Positions 15,863 to 24,723 of a DNA stretch of 64,000 bases are shown here, one piece after another (position 1 is the stretch's first letter; each line of letters begins with the position of its first letter). The translations under genes and the position numbers were made by a program. The stretch comes from Demequina sp. NBRC 110053 (GTDB lineage: Bacteria; Actinomycetota; Actinomycetes; Actinomycetales; Demequinaceae). The notes below the pieces were generated by a model. It saw only the letters and a program-made list of their open reading frames with translations. It was not told the origin of the DNA and did no database searches. The DNA lies in the NCBI RefSeq assembly GCF_002090095.1, contig NZ_BBRJ01000002.1:372001-436000 (forward strand), given 5' to 3'.

Positions 15863-16735
15863 ATGCCCGTCGCCACGCCTGTCGCCCTTCCGCGCGAGGA
15901 GTGGCTGGCGCTCGCCCGGGCGCATGAGGCTCGATCCGACGAGGCGACGGCCGGACGCCGCGAGCGCGCCGCGCGCGGCGAGAGTCACGCGATCGAGGAC
16001 TTCCTCTACGACTACTACTCCACTAGGCCGGCCCAGTTGCGCCGGTGGCACCCAGGCGTCGGCGTGGGCTTGGCGGGAGTCGATGCGCATGCGACGCAGC
16101 GCTGGTACGTCACCAGAGACGGGGTGACCGAGTTGGACGTCGACGCCTTCATGGCGGAGCGCGGCGACGGCGTGCGGCACATCCGACGTCTCCTTGCCGC
16201 GACCGCGGGGCGTCGGCCCCTGCTCGGATGCTTCGGCATGCACGAATGGGCCATGGTGTACCGAGCGGGCAATGCGGAGCGCCGCCACGGCCTGCCGCTG
16301 CGCCTGGGAGCCGATGGCACCGATGCGGCGGTCGAGGCCAACCCCTTGGTCTGCACGCACTTCGACGCGTACCGGTTCTTCACCCCTCAGGCCGCGCCGC
16401 GCAATGCGCACGACCTCTCGCGATCGGCACAGCCCGCGATGGACCAGCCGGGTTGCCTCCACGTGAGCATGGATCTGTACAAGTGGGCCATGAAGCTGGG
16501 TCCGGCGGCGCCCGGCGACGTGCTGCTCGACTGCTTCGAGCTCGCGCGCGACGTGCGCCGCGTCGACATGCAGGCGTCGCCGTACGACGTGTCGTCCTAC
16601 GGGCTCCCCGCCATCGCCGTGGAGACACCTGAGGGCAAGTCCGACTACGCGGCGCACCAGCGTGCCTTCGCCCGGCGGGCGGCTCCCCTGCGCTCGCGGC
16701 TCATCGAGGTCTGCGACCAGCTGCTGTCCGGCTGA
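15863..16735 (+). CDS. Conserved actinobacterial protein, often annotated 3-methyladenine DNA glycosylase
   Basis: 290 residues. HAIEDFLYDYYSTRPAQLRRW and MHEWAMVYR resemble a conserved actinobacterial family that databases call 3-methyladenine DNA glycosylase. I see neither a helix-hairpin-helix nor an obvious glycosylase motif, so that name may be historical. Conserved stretches with several histidines (THFDAYRFFTPQA, MDLYKWAMKL) suggest an enzyme. It follows the toroid-fold gene by 13 nt, and GACACT lies 7 nt before the ATG. Its 3' end faces rnhA with a 15-nt gap. Confidence 0.6.
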   Translation: MPVATPVALPREEWLALARAHEARSDEATAGRRERAARGESHAIEDFLYDYYSTRPAQLRRWHPGVGVGLAGVDAHATQRWYVTRDGVTELDVDAFMAERGDGVRHIRRLLAATAGRRPLLGCFGMHEWAMVYRAGNAERRHGLPLRLGADGTDAAVEANPLVCTHFDAYRFFTPQAAPRNAHDLSRSAQPAMDQPGCLHVSMDLYKWAMKLGPAAPGDVLLDCFELARDVRRVDMQASPYDVSSYGLPAIAVETPEGKSDYAAHQRAFARRAAPLRSRLIEVCDQLLSG

Positions 16736-16750
16736 CGAGCCTGGCGGCCC

Positions 16751-17206
16751 TCACGCGCGACGGGCCGCCTCGACGCCTCTGTTCGCGAGCTCGTCGGCAC
16801 GCTCGTTGCCGGGGTCACCGGCGTGGCCCTTCACCCACACCCACTCGACCCGGTGGCGCGCGACCTGCTCGTCGAGCGCGATCCACAGCTCCTGGTTCTT
16901 GACCGGCTTCTTGTCGCGCGTCTTCCAGCCGTTGCGCTTCCAGCCCTTCATCCACGTGGTGACACCGTTCATCACGTACTGCGAGTCGACGTGCAGCGTC
17001 ACCTGGCAGGGCCTGTTGAGCGACTTGAGCCCCTCGATGACGGCCGTGAGCTCCATGCGGTTGTTGGTGGTCTGCTTCTCGCCGCCGAACAGCTCGCGCT
17101 CCTTGACTCCGGCGCGCATCCACGCTCCCCAACCGCCCACGCCGGGGTTGCCCTTGCAGGCGCCGTCGGTCCACATGTCCACTCGAGTCAGCTCAGGCTC
17201 CGTCAC
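16751..17206 (-). CDS. rnhA: Ribonuclease HI
   Basis: 151 residues, GTG start at 17206 (TAAGGT 6 nt upstream, leaderless pattern). Removes RNA from RNA-DNA hybrids such as R-loops and Okazaki primers. The four acidic metal ligands are present: Asp14 in [11 protein letters not shown], Glu52 in NNRMELTAV, Asp74 in HVDSQYV and Asp138 in NERADELA, with the catalytic loop His128 in [11 protein letters not shown]. Length matches E. coli RNase HI. Divergent from ybaK with a 95-nt gap. Confidence 0.96.
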   Translation of the reverse strand: MTEPELTRVDMWTDGACKGNPGVGGWGAWMRAGVKERELFGGEKQTTNNRMELTAVIEGLKSLNRPCQVTLHVDSQYVMNGVTTWMKGWKRNGWKTRDKKPVKNQELWIALDEQVARHRVEWVWVKGHAGDPGNERADELANRGVEAARRA

Positions 17207-17301
17207 GCCGCTACCTTAGGTCACTGCGCGCGGGGCGTCGGCGCCCACGCGCGCCGAACCGACGCCGTGGCGACCTGGCTCCGTACGGCACACTGGTCGC
17301 C

Positions 17302-17799
17302 ATGGGACGCAGGACAGAGGCCGCGAGCACTCCAGCCGTCGCCGCGCTGGTCTCCGCGGGCGTGCCTCACGGCATCCACCCGTACGATCACGACCCGTCG
17401 ACCGCGCTGTCGTACGGCTTGGAGGCCGCGCAGGCGCTCGGTGTCGATCCGGCCGCGCTCTTCAAGACGCTGTGCGTGCACGCTGACGGCGTCCTCGCGA
17501 TGGCGATCGTGCCCGTCACCGGCTCGCTCGACCTCAAGGCCGCCGCCAAGGCGTTGGGTGCCAAGCGCGCGACCATGGCCCCACCAGCCGAGGCCGAACG
17601 CGCCACCGGCTATGTGGTGGGCGGGATCTCGCCGCTGGGTGGCCGCAAGCGACTTGCCGCGGTGATCGACGACTCCGCGCTCGCCCTCGACCGCATCTAT
17701 GTGAGCGGCGGCCGGCGCGGCCTCGATGTCTCCCTGGCCCCCCACGATCTGGTGCGTCTGACCGGCGCGACCACCGCACCCCTCCGGAAGGATCCATGA
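17302..17799 (+). CDS. ybaK: YbaK-type Cys-tRNA(Pro)/Cys-tRNA(Cys) deacylase
   Basis: 165 residues. The order of motifs matches YbaK/EbsC: TPAVAALVSAGVPHGIHPYDHD, AAQALGVDPAALFKTLCVHADG with the conserved Lys in the FKTL turn, LDLKAAAKALGAKRATMA, and GYVVGGISPLGGRK. The enzyme hydrolyses cysteine wrongly attached to tRNA-Pro. The stop overlaps the start of yggS by ATGA, so the two are translationally coupled. CACACT lies 7 nt before the ATG. Confidence 0.93.
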   Translation: MGRRTEAASTPAVAALVSAGVPHGIHPYDHDPSTALSYGLEAAQALGVDPAALFKTLCVHADGVLAMAIVPVTGSLDLKAAAKALGAKRATMAPPAEAERATGYVVGGISPLGGRKRLAAVIDDSALALDRIYVSGGRRGLDVSLAPHDLVRLTGATTAPLRKDP

Positions 17800-18533
17800 C
17801 CGACCTCGCCTCGCCTGCCGCCGACTGGGACCCCGCCTCACGGCTCGCCGAGGTGCGCGCACGGGTGCATGTCGCCGAGGCTCAGGCCGGCCGTGCCGGC
17901 GCAGGCGTGCAGGTCATGGTGGCGACCAAGACGTGGGACGCCGATGCGGCGGCTGGGGTGGTGCGCGCGGGCGGCGCCCTCGTGGGCGAGTCGCGCATGC
18001 AGGAGCTCGCCGCCAAGGGCGAGGCGCTGCGCGCTGCCGGCGCCCGTATCCACGTCATCGGCCAGCTGCAGCGCAACAAGGCCGCGATCGCCGTCGAGTT
18101 CGCGCACTGCGTCCAGACCGTCGACTCCTTGCGCCTCGCCGAGCGCCTGTCACGCCTGTGCCTCGAGGCCGAACGCGACCTCGACGTGATGGTCCAGGTC
18201 AACGTGTCGGGCGAGGAATCGAAGGCGGGAGTCGATCCTGGTGAGGCGCTCGCCCTGGCCTCCGCCGTGCAGGACCTGCCCGGCCTCACCGTCACCGGCT
18301 TCATGACGATCGGCCTGAACTCCCCCGACGAGTACGCGGTCCGCACGGGCTACCGGCGCCTGCGCGAGATCCGCGACGACGCGCTGATCCTGTCCGAGCG
18401 CGGCGATCTGGACCTGCGCGAGGCGTGGCATCTGTCGATGGGCATGTCGTCCGATCTCGAGTGGGCGATCGCGGAGGGCGCGACGATGGTCCGCGTCGGC
18501 TCGGCGGTGATGGGCACCCGCGCCACCCCCTAG
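17796..18533 (+). CDS. yggS: YggS/PLPBP family pyridoxal-phosphate-binding protein
   Basis: 245 residues. Alanine-racemase-like barrel of the PLP homeostasis family: PLP lysine in VMVATKTWDADA, VGESRMQELAAKGEAL in place of the usual GENYVQE, HVIGQLQRNKAA, VMVQVNVSGEESKAG, and the phosphate-binding end LSMGMSSDLEWAIAEGATMVRVGSAVMG. It buffers PLP and has no known catalytic turnover. It usually sits beside division genes in Gram-positives; here it is coupled to ybaK instead. Confidence 0.93.
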   Translation: MTDLASPAADWDPASRLAEVRARVHVAEAQAGRAGAGVQVMVATKTWDADAAAGVVRAGGALVGESRMQELAAKGEALRAAGARIHVIGQLQRNKAAIAVEFAHCVQTVDSLRLAERLSRLCLEAERDLDVMVQVNVSGEESKAGVDPGEALALASAVQDLPGLTVTGFMTIGLNSPDEYAVRTGYRRLREIRDDALILSERGDLDLREAWHLSMGMSSDLEWAIAEGATMVRVGSAVMGTRATP

Positions 18534-18635
18534 CGCCCCCCGACCCCATGAGGCAACTCTCGCCCACGCCGCACCGTTGCCCACGCCGCCCCGGCGCCTG
18601 CGCATGGGCGCTGCCCCAGCGGCGCACAGGGAACA

Positions 18636-21338
18636 ATGGACGCGATGCCTCCTTCAAGCGCCCCCCTCCTCGACCGCCTGCCCTCGATGCCCCAGGGCGA
18701 GGCGCCCGATCCCGACGCGCTCTACGAGGCGTTCGGCGGATGGGCCGCCGATGCGGGCCTCGCGCTGTACCCCCATCAGGACGAGGCGCTCATGGAGATC
18801 GTCTCGGGCTCGCACGTGATCCTCGCGACGCCCACCGGCTCGGGAAAGTCGCTCGTCGCGGCCGCCGCCCACTTCGCTGCCCTCGCCGCGCACCGCGCGG
18901 GCACGGGCGGCCGCACGTACTACACGGCGCCCTTGAAGGCACTGGTCAGCGAGAAGTTCTTCGCGCTCATCGAGCTGTTCGGCTCGGAGAACGTGGGGCT
19001 CATGACAGGCGACTCGGCCGTGAACGCGGACGCGCCGATCATCTGCTGCACCGCCGAGATCCTCGCGAATCTCGCTCTGCGCGACGGCGCCGCGACCGAC
19101 GCGTCGCTCGTGGTGATGGACGAGTTCCACTTCTACGCCGACCCCCAGCGCGGGTGGGCGTGGCAGGTGCCCCTGCTCGAGCTGCCGCGCACGCAGTTCG
19201 TGCTCATGTCGGCGACGCTCGGCGACACCGCGTGGCTGGTCGAGGACCTCACCGACCGCACGGGGCGGGCCGTCGCCGAGGTCACCACGCTCGAGCGGCC
19301 GGTCCCGCTGAGCTTCGAGTACTGCCTCGAGCCGCTGCCTGACACCGTCGAACGCCTGGTCGAGACCGGCCGCGCGCCCGTCTACATCGTGCACTTCACG
19401 CAGAAGGACGCCGTGGACCGTGCGCAGTCGCTGCTGAGCATGAAGGTCGCCTCGCGCTCGGAGAAGGAGAGCATCGCCGACGCGCTGGGCGACTTCCGCT
19501 TTGGCACCGGCTTTGGCAGGACGCTGTCGAAGTTCCTCAGGGCGGGCATCGGCGTGCACCACGCGGGAATGCTGCCCAAGTACAGGCGGGTGGTCGAGCG
19601 GCTCACCCAACAGGGACTGCTCAAGGTCGTCTGCGGCACGGACACGCTGGGCGTGGGCATCAACGTGCCCATCCGCACCGTGCTGCTGACGTCGCTCGTC
19701 AAGTACGACGGCGAGCGCATGCGCCACCTCACGGCCCGCGAGTTCCACCAGATCGCTGGCAGGGCTGGGCGCGCCGGCTTCGACACCGAGGGCGAGGTCC
19801 TGGTGATGGCGCCCGAGCACGTCATCGAGAATCGCAAGGCGCTCGCGAAGGCCGGCGATGACCCCAAGAAGCGCAAGAAGATCGTCCGGAAGTCCGCTCC
19901 GGCCGGCTCGGTCAACTGGACGGACGCGACGTTCGAGCGGCTCCGCGATGCGCCCCCCGAGCCGCTGACGTCGAGCTTCGCCGTCACCCACGCGATGGTG
20001 CTCAACATCCTTGCGAGGGGAACAGAGAATGCGGCGCTCGGGCGTGAGGCGGAGGATCCGGTGCTCGCGATGGGCGCACTGCTCGGGGCAGTCCACGAGA
20101 CCGAGGCTCAGCGCGCCGCCCATGTGCGCCAGGCGCTGCGCATCTATCGCTCGCTGCGTGTGGCAGGCGTCGTCGAACGTGTCCGCGTGCCGGACCCCTC
20201 GCACCCGCGAGGCGAGCGCCCCACGGTCCGCCTCACCGTCGACGTTCCGCGCCACTTCGCGCTCAACCAGCCGCTGTCTCCGTTCGCACTCGCCGCGATG
20301 GACCTGATCAGCATCGACTCGCCGGACCATGCGGTCGACGTCGTGTCGGTCATCGAGGCCACGCTCCAGGACCCGCGCCAGATCCTGCTTGCCCAGCAGC
20401 ACGCGGCGCGCGGCGAGGCTGTCGCCGCGATGAAGGCGGACGGCATCGAGTACGAGGAGCGCCTCGAGCTCCTCGAGGAGGTGACGTGGCCGCGGCCCCT
20501 CGCGGACCTGCTCGAGCCGGCGTTCGTGATGTACCGCCAGTCGAACCCGTGGATTCTGGGTGCCGAGCTGTCGCCCAAGTCGGTCGTACGCGACATGCTC
20601 GAGAAGGCGATGTCGTTCGGCGACCTGATCTCCGTGTACGGCCTCGAACGCACCGAGGGCGTGGCCCTGCGTTACCTTGCGGAGGCCTACCGAGCGCTCC
20701 GCCAGACCGTGCCCGCCGAGCATCGCACTGAGGACGTGGTCGCCATCACCGAGTGGCTCGGCGAGATGGTTCGTACGACGGACTCGTCGCTGCTCGACGA
20801 GTGGGAGCAGCTCATGAACCCAGACGTGGCGCTGGGCGACGACGCGGACCCGGCCTCTGCCGCCGCAGCGCCCGCCGTCGCGGGACCCGCACGCCCCATG
20901 ACCGGCAACCCCCGCGTGCTCCGGCGCCTGGTCCGCAACGCGATGTTCCAACGGATCGAGCTCGCGGCGCGAGAGGACTACCAGGCGCTGGGAGCGCTCG
21001 ACGGCGGCGCAGGGTGGGGTGCGGACGCATGGCGCGATGCGCTCGACCCGCTGTTCGTGGCGCAGGGAGACAACGCGATCGGCATCGGTCCCGACGCTCG
21101 CTCGGCCGCGCTCGTCACGTTTGTCGAGCCCGGCGGCGACCACCGGGAGGGGCGGGCGCGCGCCGCGTTGGCTGCCGCACCGGACGCGGCCCTGCCCGAA
21201 GGCACGTGGCTGGTGCGCCAGGTCATCGACGACCCGGCTGGCGACCACGACTGGGCGATCATCGCTGTCGTCGACCTGGACGCTTCCGACGAGGCCGGCG
21301 CGCCCGTCATCGAGCTCCTTCACGTCGGCCCCCAGTAG
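18636..21338 (+). CDS. Ski2-like superfamily II helicase with DUF3516 C-terminus
   Basis: 900 residues. Motif I ATPTGSGKSLVAAAAHF near 69-85, motif Ia YTAPLKALVSEKFF, motif II MDEFHFYADPQRGW (DEFH in place of DEAD), motif III LMSATLGD, motif V GTDTLGVGINVPI and motif VI QIAGRAGRAG. From about residue 440 the sequence matches the actinobacterial DUF3516 extension. Such proteins are predicted RNA or DNA helicases of the Mtr4/HelY type; the substrate in actinobacteria is not settled. AGGGA precedes ATG 18636. No operon partner downstream; nested repeats of the XRE promoter follow. Confidence 0.92.
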   Translation: MDAMPPSSAPLLDRLPSMPQGEAPDPDALYEAFGGWAADAGLALYPHQDEALMEIVSGSHVILATPTGSGKSLVAAAAHFAALAAHRAGTGGRTYYTAPLKALVSEKFFALIELFGSENVGLMTGDSAVNADAPIICCTAEILANLALRDGAATDASLVVMDEFHFYADPQRGWAWQVPLLELPRTQFVLMSATLGDTAWLVEDLTDRTGRAVAEVTTLERPVPLSFEYCLEPLPDTVERLVETGRAPVYIVHFTQKDAVDRAQSLLSMKVASRSEKESIADALGDFRFGTGFGRTLSKFLRAGIGVHHAGMLPKYRRVVERLTQQGLLKVVCGTDTLGVGINVPIRTVLLTSLVKYDGERMRHLTAREFHQIAGRAGRAGFDTEGEVLVMAPEHVIENRKALAKAGDDPKKRKKIVRKSAPAGSVNWTDATFERLRDAPPEPLTSSFAVTHAMVLNILARGTENAALGREAEDPVLAMGALLGAVHETEAQRAAHVRQALRIYRSLRVAGVVERVRVPDPSHPRGERPTVRLTVDVPRHFALNQPLSPFALAAMDLISIDSPDHAVDVVSVIEATLQDPRQILLAQQHAARGEAVAAMKADGIEYEERLELLEEVTWPRPLADLLEPAFVMYRQSNPWILGAELSPKSVVRDMLEKAMSFGDLISVYGLERTEGVALRYLAEAYRALRQTVPAEHRTEDVVAITEWLGEMVRTTDSSLLDEWEQLMNPDVALGDDADPASAAAAPAVAGPARPMTGNPRVLRRLVRNAMFQRIELAAREDYQALGALDGGAGWGADAWRDALDPLFVAQGDNAIGIGPDARSAALVTFVEPGGDHREGRARAALAAAPDAALPEGTWLVRQVIDDPAGDHDWAIIAVVDLDASDEAGAPVIELLHVGPQ

Positions 21339-21446
21339 CGCCCAAGCAGCCTCGAGGATGATCGCTCCCCCTCCTGGAGGGGCGTTGTCTCCGAAGTCCG
21401 CCGTGGGCAGGCGTGCTGAAGGGACGCGGTCTCTTCTCCGAGGTGA

Positions 21447-21498
21447 TGACAAGCACCCTTGACACATGAGGCCATGTCAAGCACACTTGTCACGTCAA
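21447..21498 (+). promoter_or_regulatory. Promoter and nested inverted repeats controlling the XRE regulator gene
   Basis: TTGACA at 21459-21464, a 17-bp spacer and CACACT at 21482-21487 form a promoter. Around it lie TGACAAG (21447-21453), CTTGACA (21458-21464), TGTCAAG (21475-21481), CTTGTCA (21486-21492) and GTCAAGG (21494-21500). The first and fourth, and the second and third, are inverted pairs, with the -35 inside one arm. This is the layout expected for autoregulation by the small XRE protein encoded 36 nt downstream. Confidence 0.65.
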
Positions 21499-21535
21499 GG
21501 TCGCCTGACAGCACTCATCGCCCTGGGGAGAGCCG

Positions 21536-21727
21536 ATGCGCAACGACGTTCGCGCCCGACGCGAGCAGCAGGGCCTGTCCCAAGCGGCCCTGGGAGAGGC
21601 GCTCGGCGTCTCGCGCCAGACCATCAACTCCATCGAGCAGGGCAGGTACGACCCCTCCCTGCCGCTCGCCTTCGCGCTCGCCGCCCACTTCGCCACCACC
21701 ATCGAGGAGATCTTCCATGTCGACTGA
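21536..21727 (+). CDS. Small XRE-family (Cro/CI-type) transcriptional regulator
   Basis: 63 residues consisting almost only of a helix-turn-helix domain: VRARREQQGLSQAALGEALG, then VSRQTINSIEQGRYDPSLPLAFALA, ending IEEIFHVD. This short type (YozG/HigA-like) often pairs with a membrane protein gene, as here, where the next gene starts 11 nt before this stop. The promoter carries nested inverted repeats, probably its own operators. GGGGAGAGCCG precedes the ATG. Confidence 0.9.
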   Translation: MRNDVRARREQQGLSQAALGEALGVSRQTINSIEQGRYDPSLPLAFALAAHFATTIEEIFHVD

Positions 21728-22136
21728 AGGCACGAGGACGATGGCCGCCCCCGTCGCCAAGGCTGCAGGCTTCGTGTCAGGCGCCGCCGCCGTTACCGCC
21801 ATCGCAGCGATCGCGTACGCCACGGGGCATGACTCGATCGGCAAGGGCGCGATCCAGGGCGGGTCCGTGGTCCTGGGCATCGCCCTTGTGCTGTGGAGCG
21901 CCGGACCCAGGCTGGGGCTCGCTTCGCGCGTCGCCAACGGCGTCGCGGATGAGCGCGACGATCGCATCCTCACCGGCGCCTTCGCTGACTCGGCGATGGC
22001 CATGGGCATCGCGGCCGTGGGCGGCATGATCGGGTCGTTCTACGGACTGCCGGGGTGGGGCGTGGCCGGCCTGGTGCTCTGGGCGGGGCTGCTCACCTTC
22101 CTGGTGTCCACGGTGGCCAGAAGCCGCACCCAGTGA
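21717..22136 (+). CDS. Four-helix membrane protein paired with the XRE regulator
   Basis: 139 residues with four hydrophobic segments: AAGFVSGAAAVTAIAAIAYATG, AIQGGSVVLGIALVLWSAG, SAMAMGIAAVGGMIGSFYGL and VAGLVLWAGLLTFLVSTVA. Between helices two and three lies VANGVADERDDRILTGAFADS, a charged loop typical of DUF2178-like proteins found next to short XRE regulators in many Gram-positives. The start overlaps the regulator's end by 11 nt, so the two are one unit. Function unknown. Confidence 0.75.
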   Translation: MSTEGTRTMAAPVAKAAGFVSGAAAVTAIAAIAYATGHDSIGKGAIQGGSVVLGIALVLWSAGPRLGLASRVANGVADERDDRILTGAFADSAMAMGIAAVGGMIGSFYGLPGWGVAGLVLWAGLLTFLVSTVARSRTQ

Positions 22137-22159
22137 CGCCGGTCGCGCGGCCCTGACAC

Positions 22160-22169
22160 GCGCATCGGC
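22160..22169. repeat. Intergenic GCGCATCGGC core motif
   Basis: Lies 24 nt after the stop of the membrane protein gene, within ACGCGCATCGGCCCTCC. Shares GCGCATCGGCC with the 14-bp motif copies but has CA instead of CC at the 5' flank. Confidence 0.6.
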
Positions 22170-22274
22170 CCTCCGCACTCCTCCATGACTGAGCGCCTTA
22201 CCAGGCATTTCGGCGCTCCGAACACAGGTGAGCCTTGCTGGACTGCGCGCACGCCCTCGCTCTAGCCTGGCGCC

Positions 22275-22979
22275 ATGGACACCCGTGACCACCCCGAGGA
22301 GGCGCGCCTCAGCGGCCGCCTCAATTGGCTGCGCGCGGGCGTGCTGGGCGCGAACGATGGCATCGTGTCGGTTGCCGCCCTGGTGGTCGGCGTCGCCGCT
22401 GCGACGCCCGGCAACGACACGGCGATCCTCACCGCCGGCATCGCCGCGCTCGCGGCGGGCGCTCTCTCGATGGGCGTCGGCGAGTTCGTCTCCGTGTCCT
22501 CACAGCGAGACGCCGAGAAGGCTCAGCTCGCCCGGGAGCGGCGGTGGCACGTCGAGCGACCCGAGTGGGAGCTCGCGCAGCTGGTCCGCCTCAACACGGA
22601 GACGGGGATGAGCGAGGAGACAGCGCAGGTCGCCGCGCGCGAGCAGACCGCCAAGGACCCGCTCGCGATCCACGCTCTCATGCACCTGGGGATCGACCCT
22701 GACGAGCTCGTGAGCCCTCTGCACGCCGGCATCGCCTCGCTGGTGTCGTTCCTCGCGGGCGGGATCGTCCCGCTGCTGATGATCGTCCTGGTCGGGCCAG
22801 CGTGGCAGGTGCCGGCCACCTTCGCGACCGTCGTGGTGATGCTCGCGCTGACAGGAGTCATCTCCGCGACGCTGGCCCGCTCGGGCCGGCCTCGCGCGGT
22901 CGCGCGCAACGTGCTGGGAGGCTCGCTGGCCCTCGCTATCACCTACGGCATAGGAGCGGCGGTCGGCGTCGCGGTGTGA
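22275..22979 (+). CDS. VIT1/CCC1-family iron/manganese transporter
   Basis: 234 residues. NWLRAGVLGANDGIVSVAALVVGVA is the conserved first helix with metal-binding residues; GALSMGVGEFVSVSSQRDAEKA is the second signature, with the acidic cytoplasmic metal-binding helices (ERPEWELAQLV... MSEETAQVAARE) after it. Two or three more membrane helices follow (IVPLLMIVLVG, VVMLALTGVISATLA, LALAITYGIGAAVGVAV). Eukaryotic members move Fe2+ into vacuoles; bacterial ones probably export Fe or Mn. TAGCCT 6 nt before the ATG suggests a leaderless transcript. Confidence 0.92.
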   Translation: MDTRDHPEEARLSGRLNWLRAGVLGANDGIVSVAALVVGVAAATPGNDTAILTAGIAALAAGALSMGVGEFVSVSSQRDAEKAQLARERRWHVERPEWELAQLVRLNTETGMSEETAQVAAREQTAKDPLAIHALMHLGIDPDELVSPLHAGIASLVSFLAGGIVPLLMIVLVGPAWQVPATFATVVVMLALTGVISATLARSGRPRAVARNVLGGSLALAITYGIGAAVGVAV

Positions 22980-22997
22980 CGCGCGGGGCCGGGCTGA

Positions 22998-24593
22998 TCA
23001 GCGCGAGGCGACGCCCTCCTTGAGCAAGCCGTACACCAGCGAGTCCGACAGCGCCTCGTAGGACGCCTCGATCACATTGGGCCCCACGCCCACGGTCCGC
23101 CACATCTCACCGGTCTCGCGGTGCACGGTGGTGATGAGCACGCGCGTGACGGCATCGGTGCCGTGCGAGGCCTCCATGATCCGAACCTTGAAGTCGGTGA
23201 GCTCGAACTCCTCGACCTCGGGATAGACGCCGCACACTGCCGACCGGAGCGCATGGTCGAGCGCGTTGACGGGGCCATTTCCCTCACCGACGGCTACCTG
23301 ACGCGCACCGCCGGCGCGCAGCTTGATGACGGCCTCGGCGTCCGCGTCCGTGGGATCGCCAGGCTTGGACGCTACGCGAACGCGCCACGTCTCGACATCC
23401 CAGAACGCAGGGCTCTCCCCCATCTCCGAGCGCAGCAGCAGCTCGAAGGACGCATCCGCCGCGTCGAACGTGTACCCGGCGGCCTCGGCGTGCTTGACGC
23501 GGTCGGTCACCCGGCCCAGCAGCTCGTCCTGGCCCGCGAGGTCGAAGCCCAGCTCCTTGCCCTTGAGCTCGATGGACGCCCGGCCCGCCATGTCCGAGAC
23601 CAGCATGCGCAGGCCGTTGCCCACCTTCTCCGGCTGCGTGTGCTGGTACAGATCCGCGTCCACCCGGATGGCCGAGGCGTGCAGCCCGGCCTTGTGCGCG
23701 AAGGCGCTGGCCCCCACGTACGGTTGGCGCGCGAACGGAGCGATGTTGGTGATCTCGGAGATCGCGTGCGCGATGCGGGTCGCCTCGACCAGCCCGTCGC
23801 CTTTCAGGACGGTGAGCCCCTTCTTGATCTCGAGGTTGGCCACCACCGCGATGAGGTCCGCGTTGCCGGTGCGCTCGCCGTAGCCGTTGACACAGCCCTG
23901 CACGTGCGTCGCTCCCGCGGCGACGGCCGCCATCGAGTTCGCCACAGCGCAGCCGGAATCGTTGTGGGCGTGCATGCCCAGTGGGGTTGAGACGCGGCCG
24001 GCGACCGTGCGGACGATCTCGCTCACGTCGTCAGGCAGCATTCCGCCATTCGTGTCGCACAGGCACACGGTGTCCGCGCCGCCAGCGATGGCCGCTTCCA
24101 GGGCGCGCACCGCGTAGTCCGCGTCGTAGCGGTAGCCGTCGAAGAAGTGCTCGGCGTCCATGATGACGCGGCGTCCCTCGCCCGCGAGGAACGCGAACGT
24201 CTCCTCGATCATGCGGAGGTTCTCGTCGGGCTCGACGCGCAGGGCGCGCTCGGCGTGACGGATGTCGGACTTGCACACCAGGGTGATGATGGGCGCCTCG
24301 GAGTCGAGCAGGGCGCGCACCTGCGGGTCCGCCGCCGCCGTGGTGCCGGCGCGGCGGGTCATGCCGAACGCCGCCACTTGGGCGTTGCTCAGGATGGACT
24401 CCTTGGCGAGCAGCGAGAAGAACTCCGTGTCCTTGGGCACGGCGCCGGGCCAGCCGCCCTCGATGACGCCCACTCCCAGCTCGTCGAGCAGCGGCGCGAT
24501 GGCCATCTTGTCCGCGACGGACAGGTTCATGCCCTCCTGCTGCGCGCCGTCGCGCAGGGTGGTGTCGTAGACCTCGACCGTGAGATCCGTCAT
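22998..24593 (-). CDS. cimA: Citramalate synthase
   Basis: 531 residues. Condenses pyruvate with acetyl-CoA to citramalate, a threonine-independent route to 2-ketobutyrate and isoleucine. The HMGL barrel starts VEVYDTTLRDGAQQEGMNLS (DTTLRDG at 10-16) and GVIEGGWPGAVPKDTEFF is diagnostic for CimA rather than isopropylmalate synthase; LGMHAHNDSGCAVAN has the metal histidines. The C-terminal LeuA-type regulatory domain includes NALDHALRSAV near 455. It is a monocistronic gene preceded by an attenuator whose leader peptide contains three consecutive Ile codons, which fits the isoleucine role. Confidence 0.93.
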   Translation of the reverse strand: MTDLTVEVYDTTLRDGAQQEGMNLSVADKMAIAPLLDELGVGVIEGGWPGAVPKDTEFFSLLAKESILSNAQVAAFGMTRRAGTTAAADPQVRALLDSEAPIITLVCKSDIRHAERALRVEPDENLRMIEETFAFLAGEGRRVIMDAEHFFDGYRYDADYAVRALEAAIAGGADTVCLCDTNGGMLPDDVSEIVRTVAGRVSTPLGMHAHNDSGCAVANSMAAVAAGATHVQGCVNGYGERTGNADLIAVVANLEIKKGLTVLKGDGLVEATRIAHAISEITNIAPFARQPYVGASAFAHKAGLHASAIRVDADLYQHTQPEKVGNGLRMLVSDMAGRASIELKGKELGFDLAGQDELLGRVTDRVKHAEAAGYTFDAADASFELLLRSEMGESPAFWDVETWRVRVASKPGDPTDADAEAVIKLRAGGARQVAVGEGNGPVNALDHALRSAVCGVYPEVEEFELTDFKVRIMEASHGTDAVTRVLITTVHRETGEMWRTVGVGPNVIEASYEALSDSLVYGLLKEGVASR

Positions 24594-24634
24594 CGTGTGC
24601 TCCTCAAGTCTCGCCGCCGCGAGTCTCTCCCAAC

Positions 24635-24661
24635 AAAAAAGCCTCCCAGGGTGCGGGAGGC
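24635..24661 (-). terminator. Attenuator terminator of cimA
   Basis: On the minus strand GCCTCCCGCACCCTGGGAGGC is followed by TTTTTT. Stem of 7 bp with a 7-base loop, 42 nt before the cimA start codon. An upstream CCCTCC (24671-24676 complement) can pair with the same GGGAGG arm and would prevent this terminator, giving an attenuation switch. Confidence 0.85.
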
Positions 24662-24689
24662 TGCGCGTCGGGAGGGTCTCGCCGACGCG

Positions 24690-24716
24690 CTACGGAATGA
24701 TGATCGCGGTGTGCAT
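24690..24716 (-). CDS. Leader peptide of the cimA attenuator (MHTAIIIP)
   Basis: Eight codons, ATG CAC ACC GCG ATC ATC ATT CCG TAG. Three successive isoleucine codons lie immediately before a hairpin (24663-24670 with 24683-24690) and the terminator at 24635-24661. Ribosome stalling at these codons when charged tRNA-Ile is scarce would favour the alternative fold. The hexamer CATACT lies 7 nt upstream of the ATG, so the peptide is probably translated from the very 5' end of the transcript without a Shine-Dalgarno site. Resembles the ilvB leader at 48146-48187 in its first three residues. Confidence 0.82.
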   Translation of the reverse strand: MHTAIIIP

Positions 24717-24723
24717 CGGAGTC

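Noticed and set aside
18654-21467. 937-codon minus-strand frame opposite the helicase
   Set aside because: Shadow frame; the helicase motifs on the plus strand are unambiguous.
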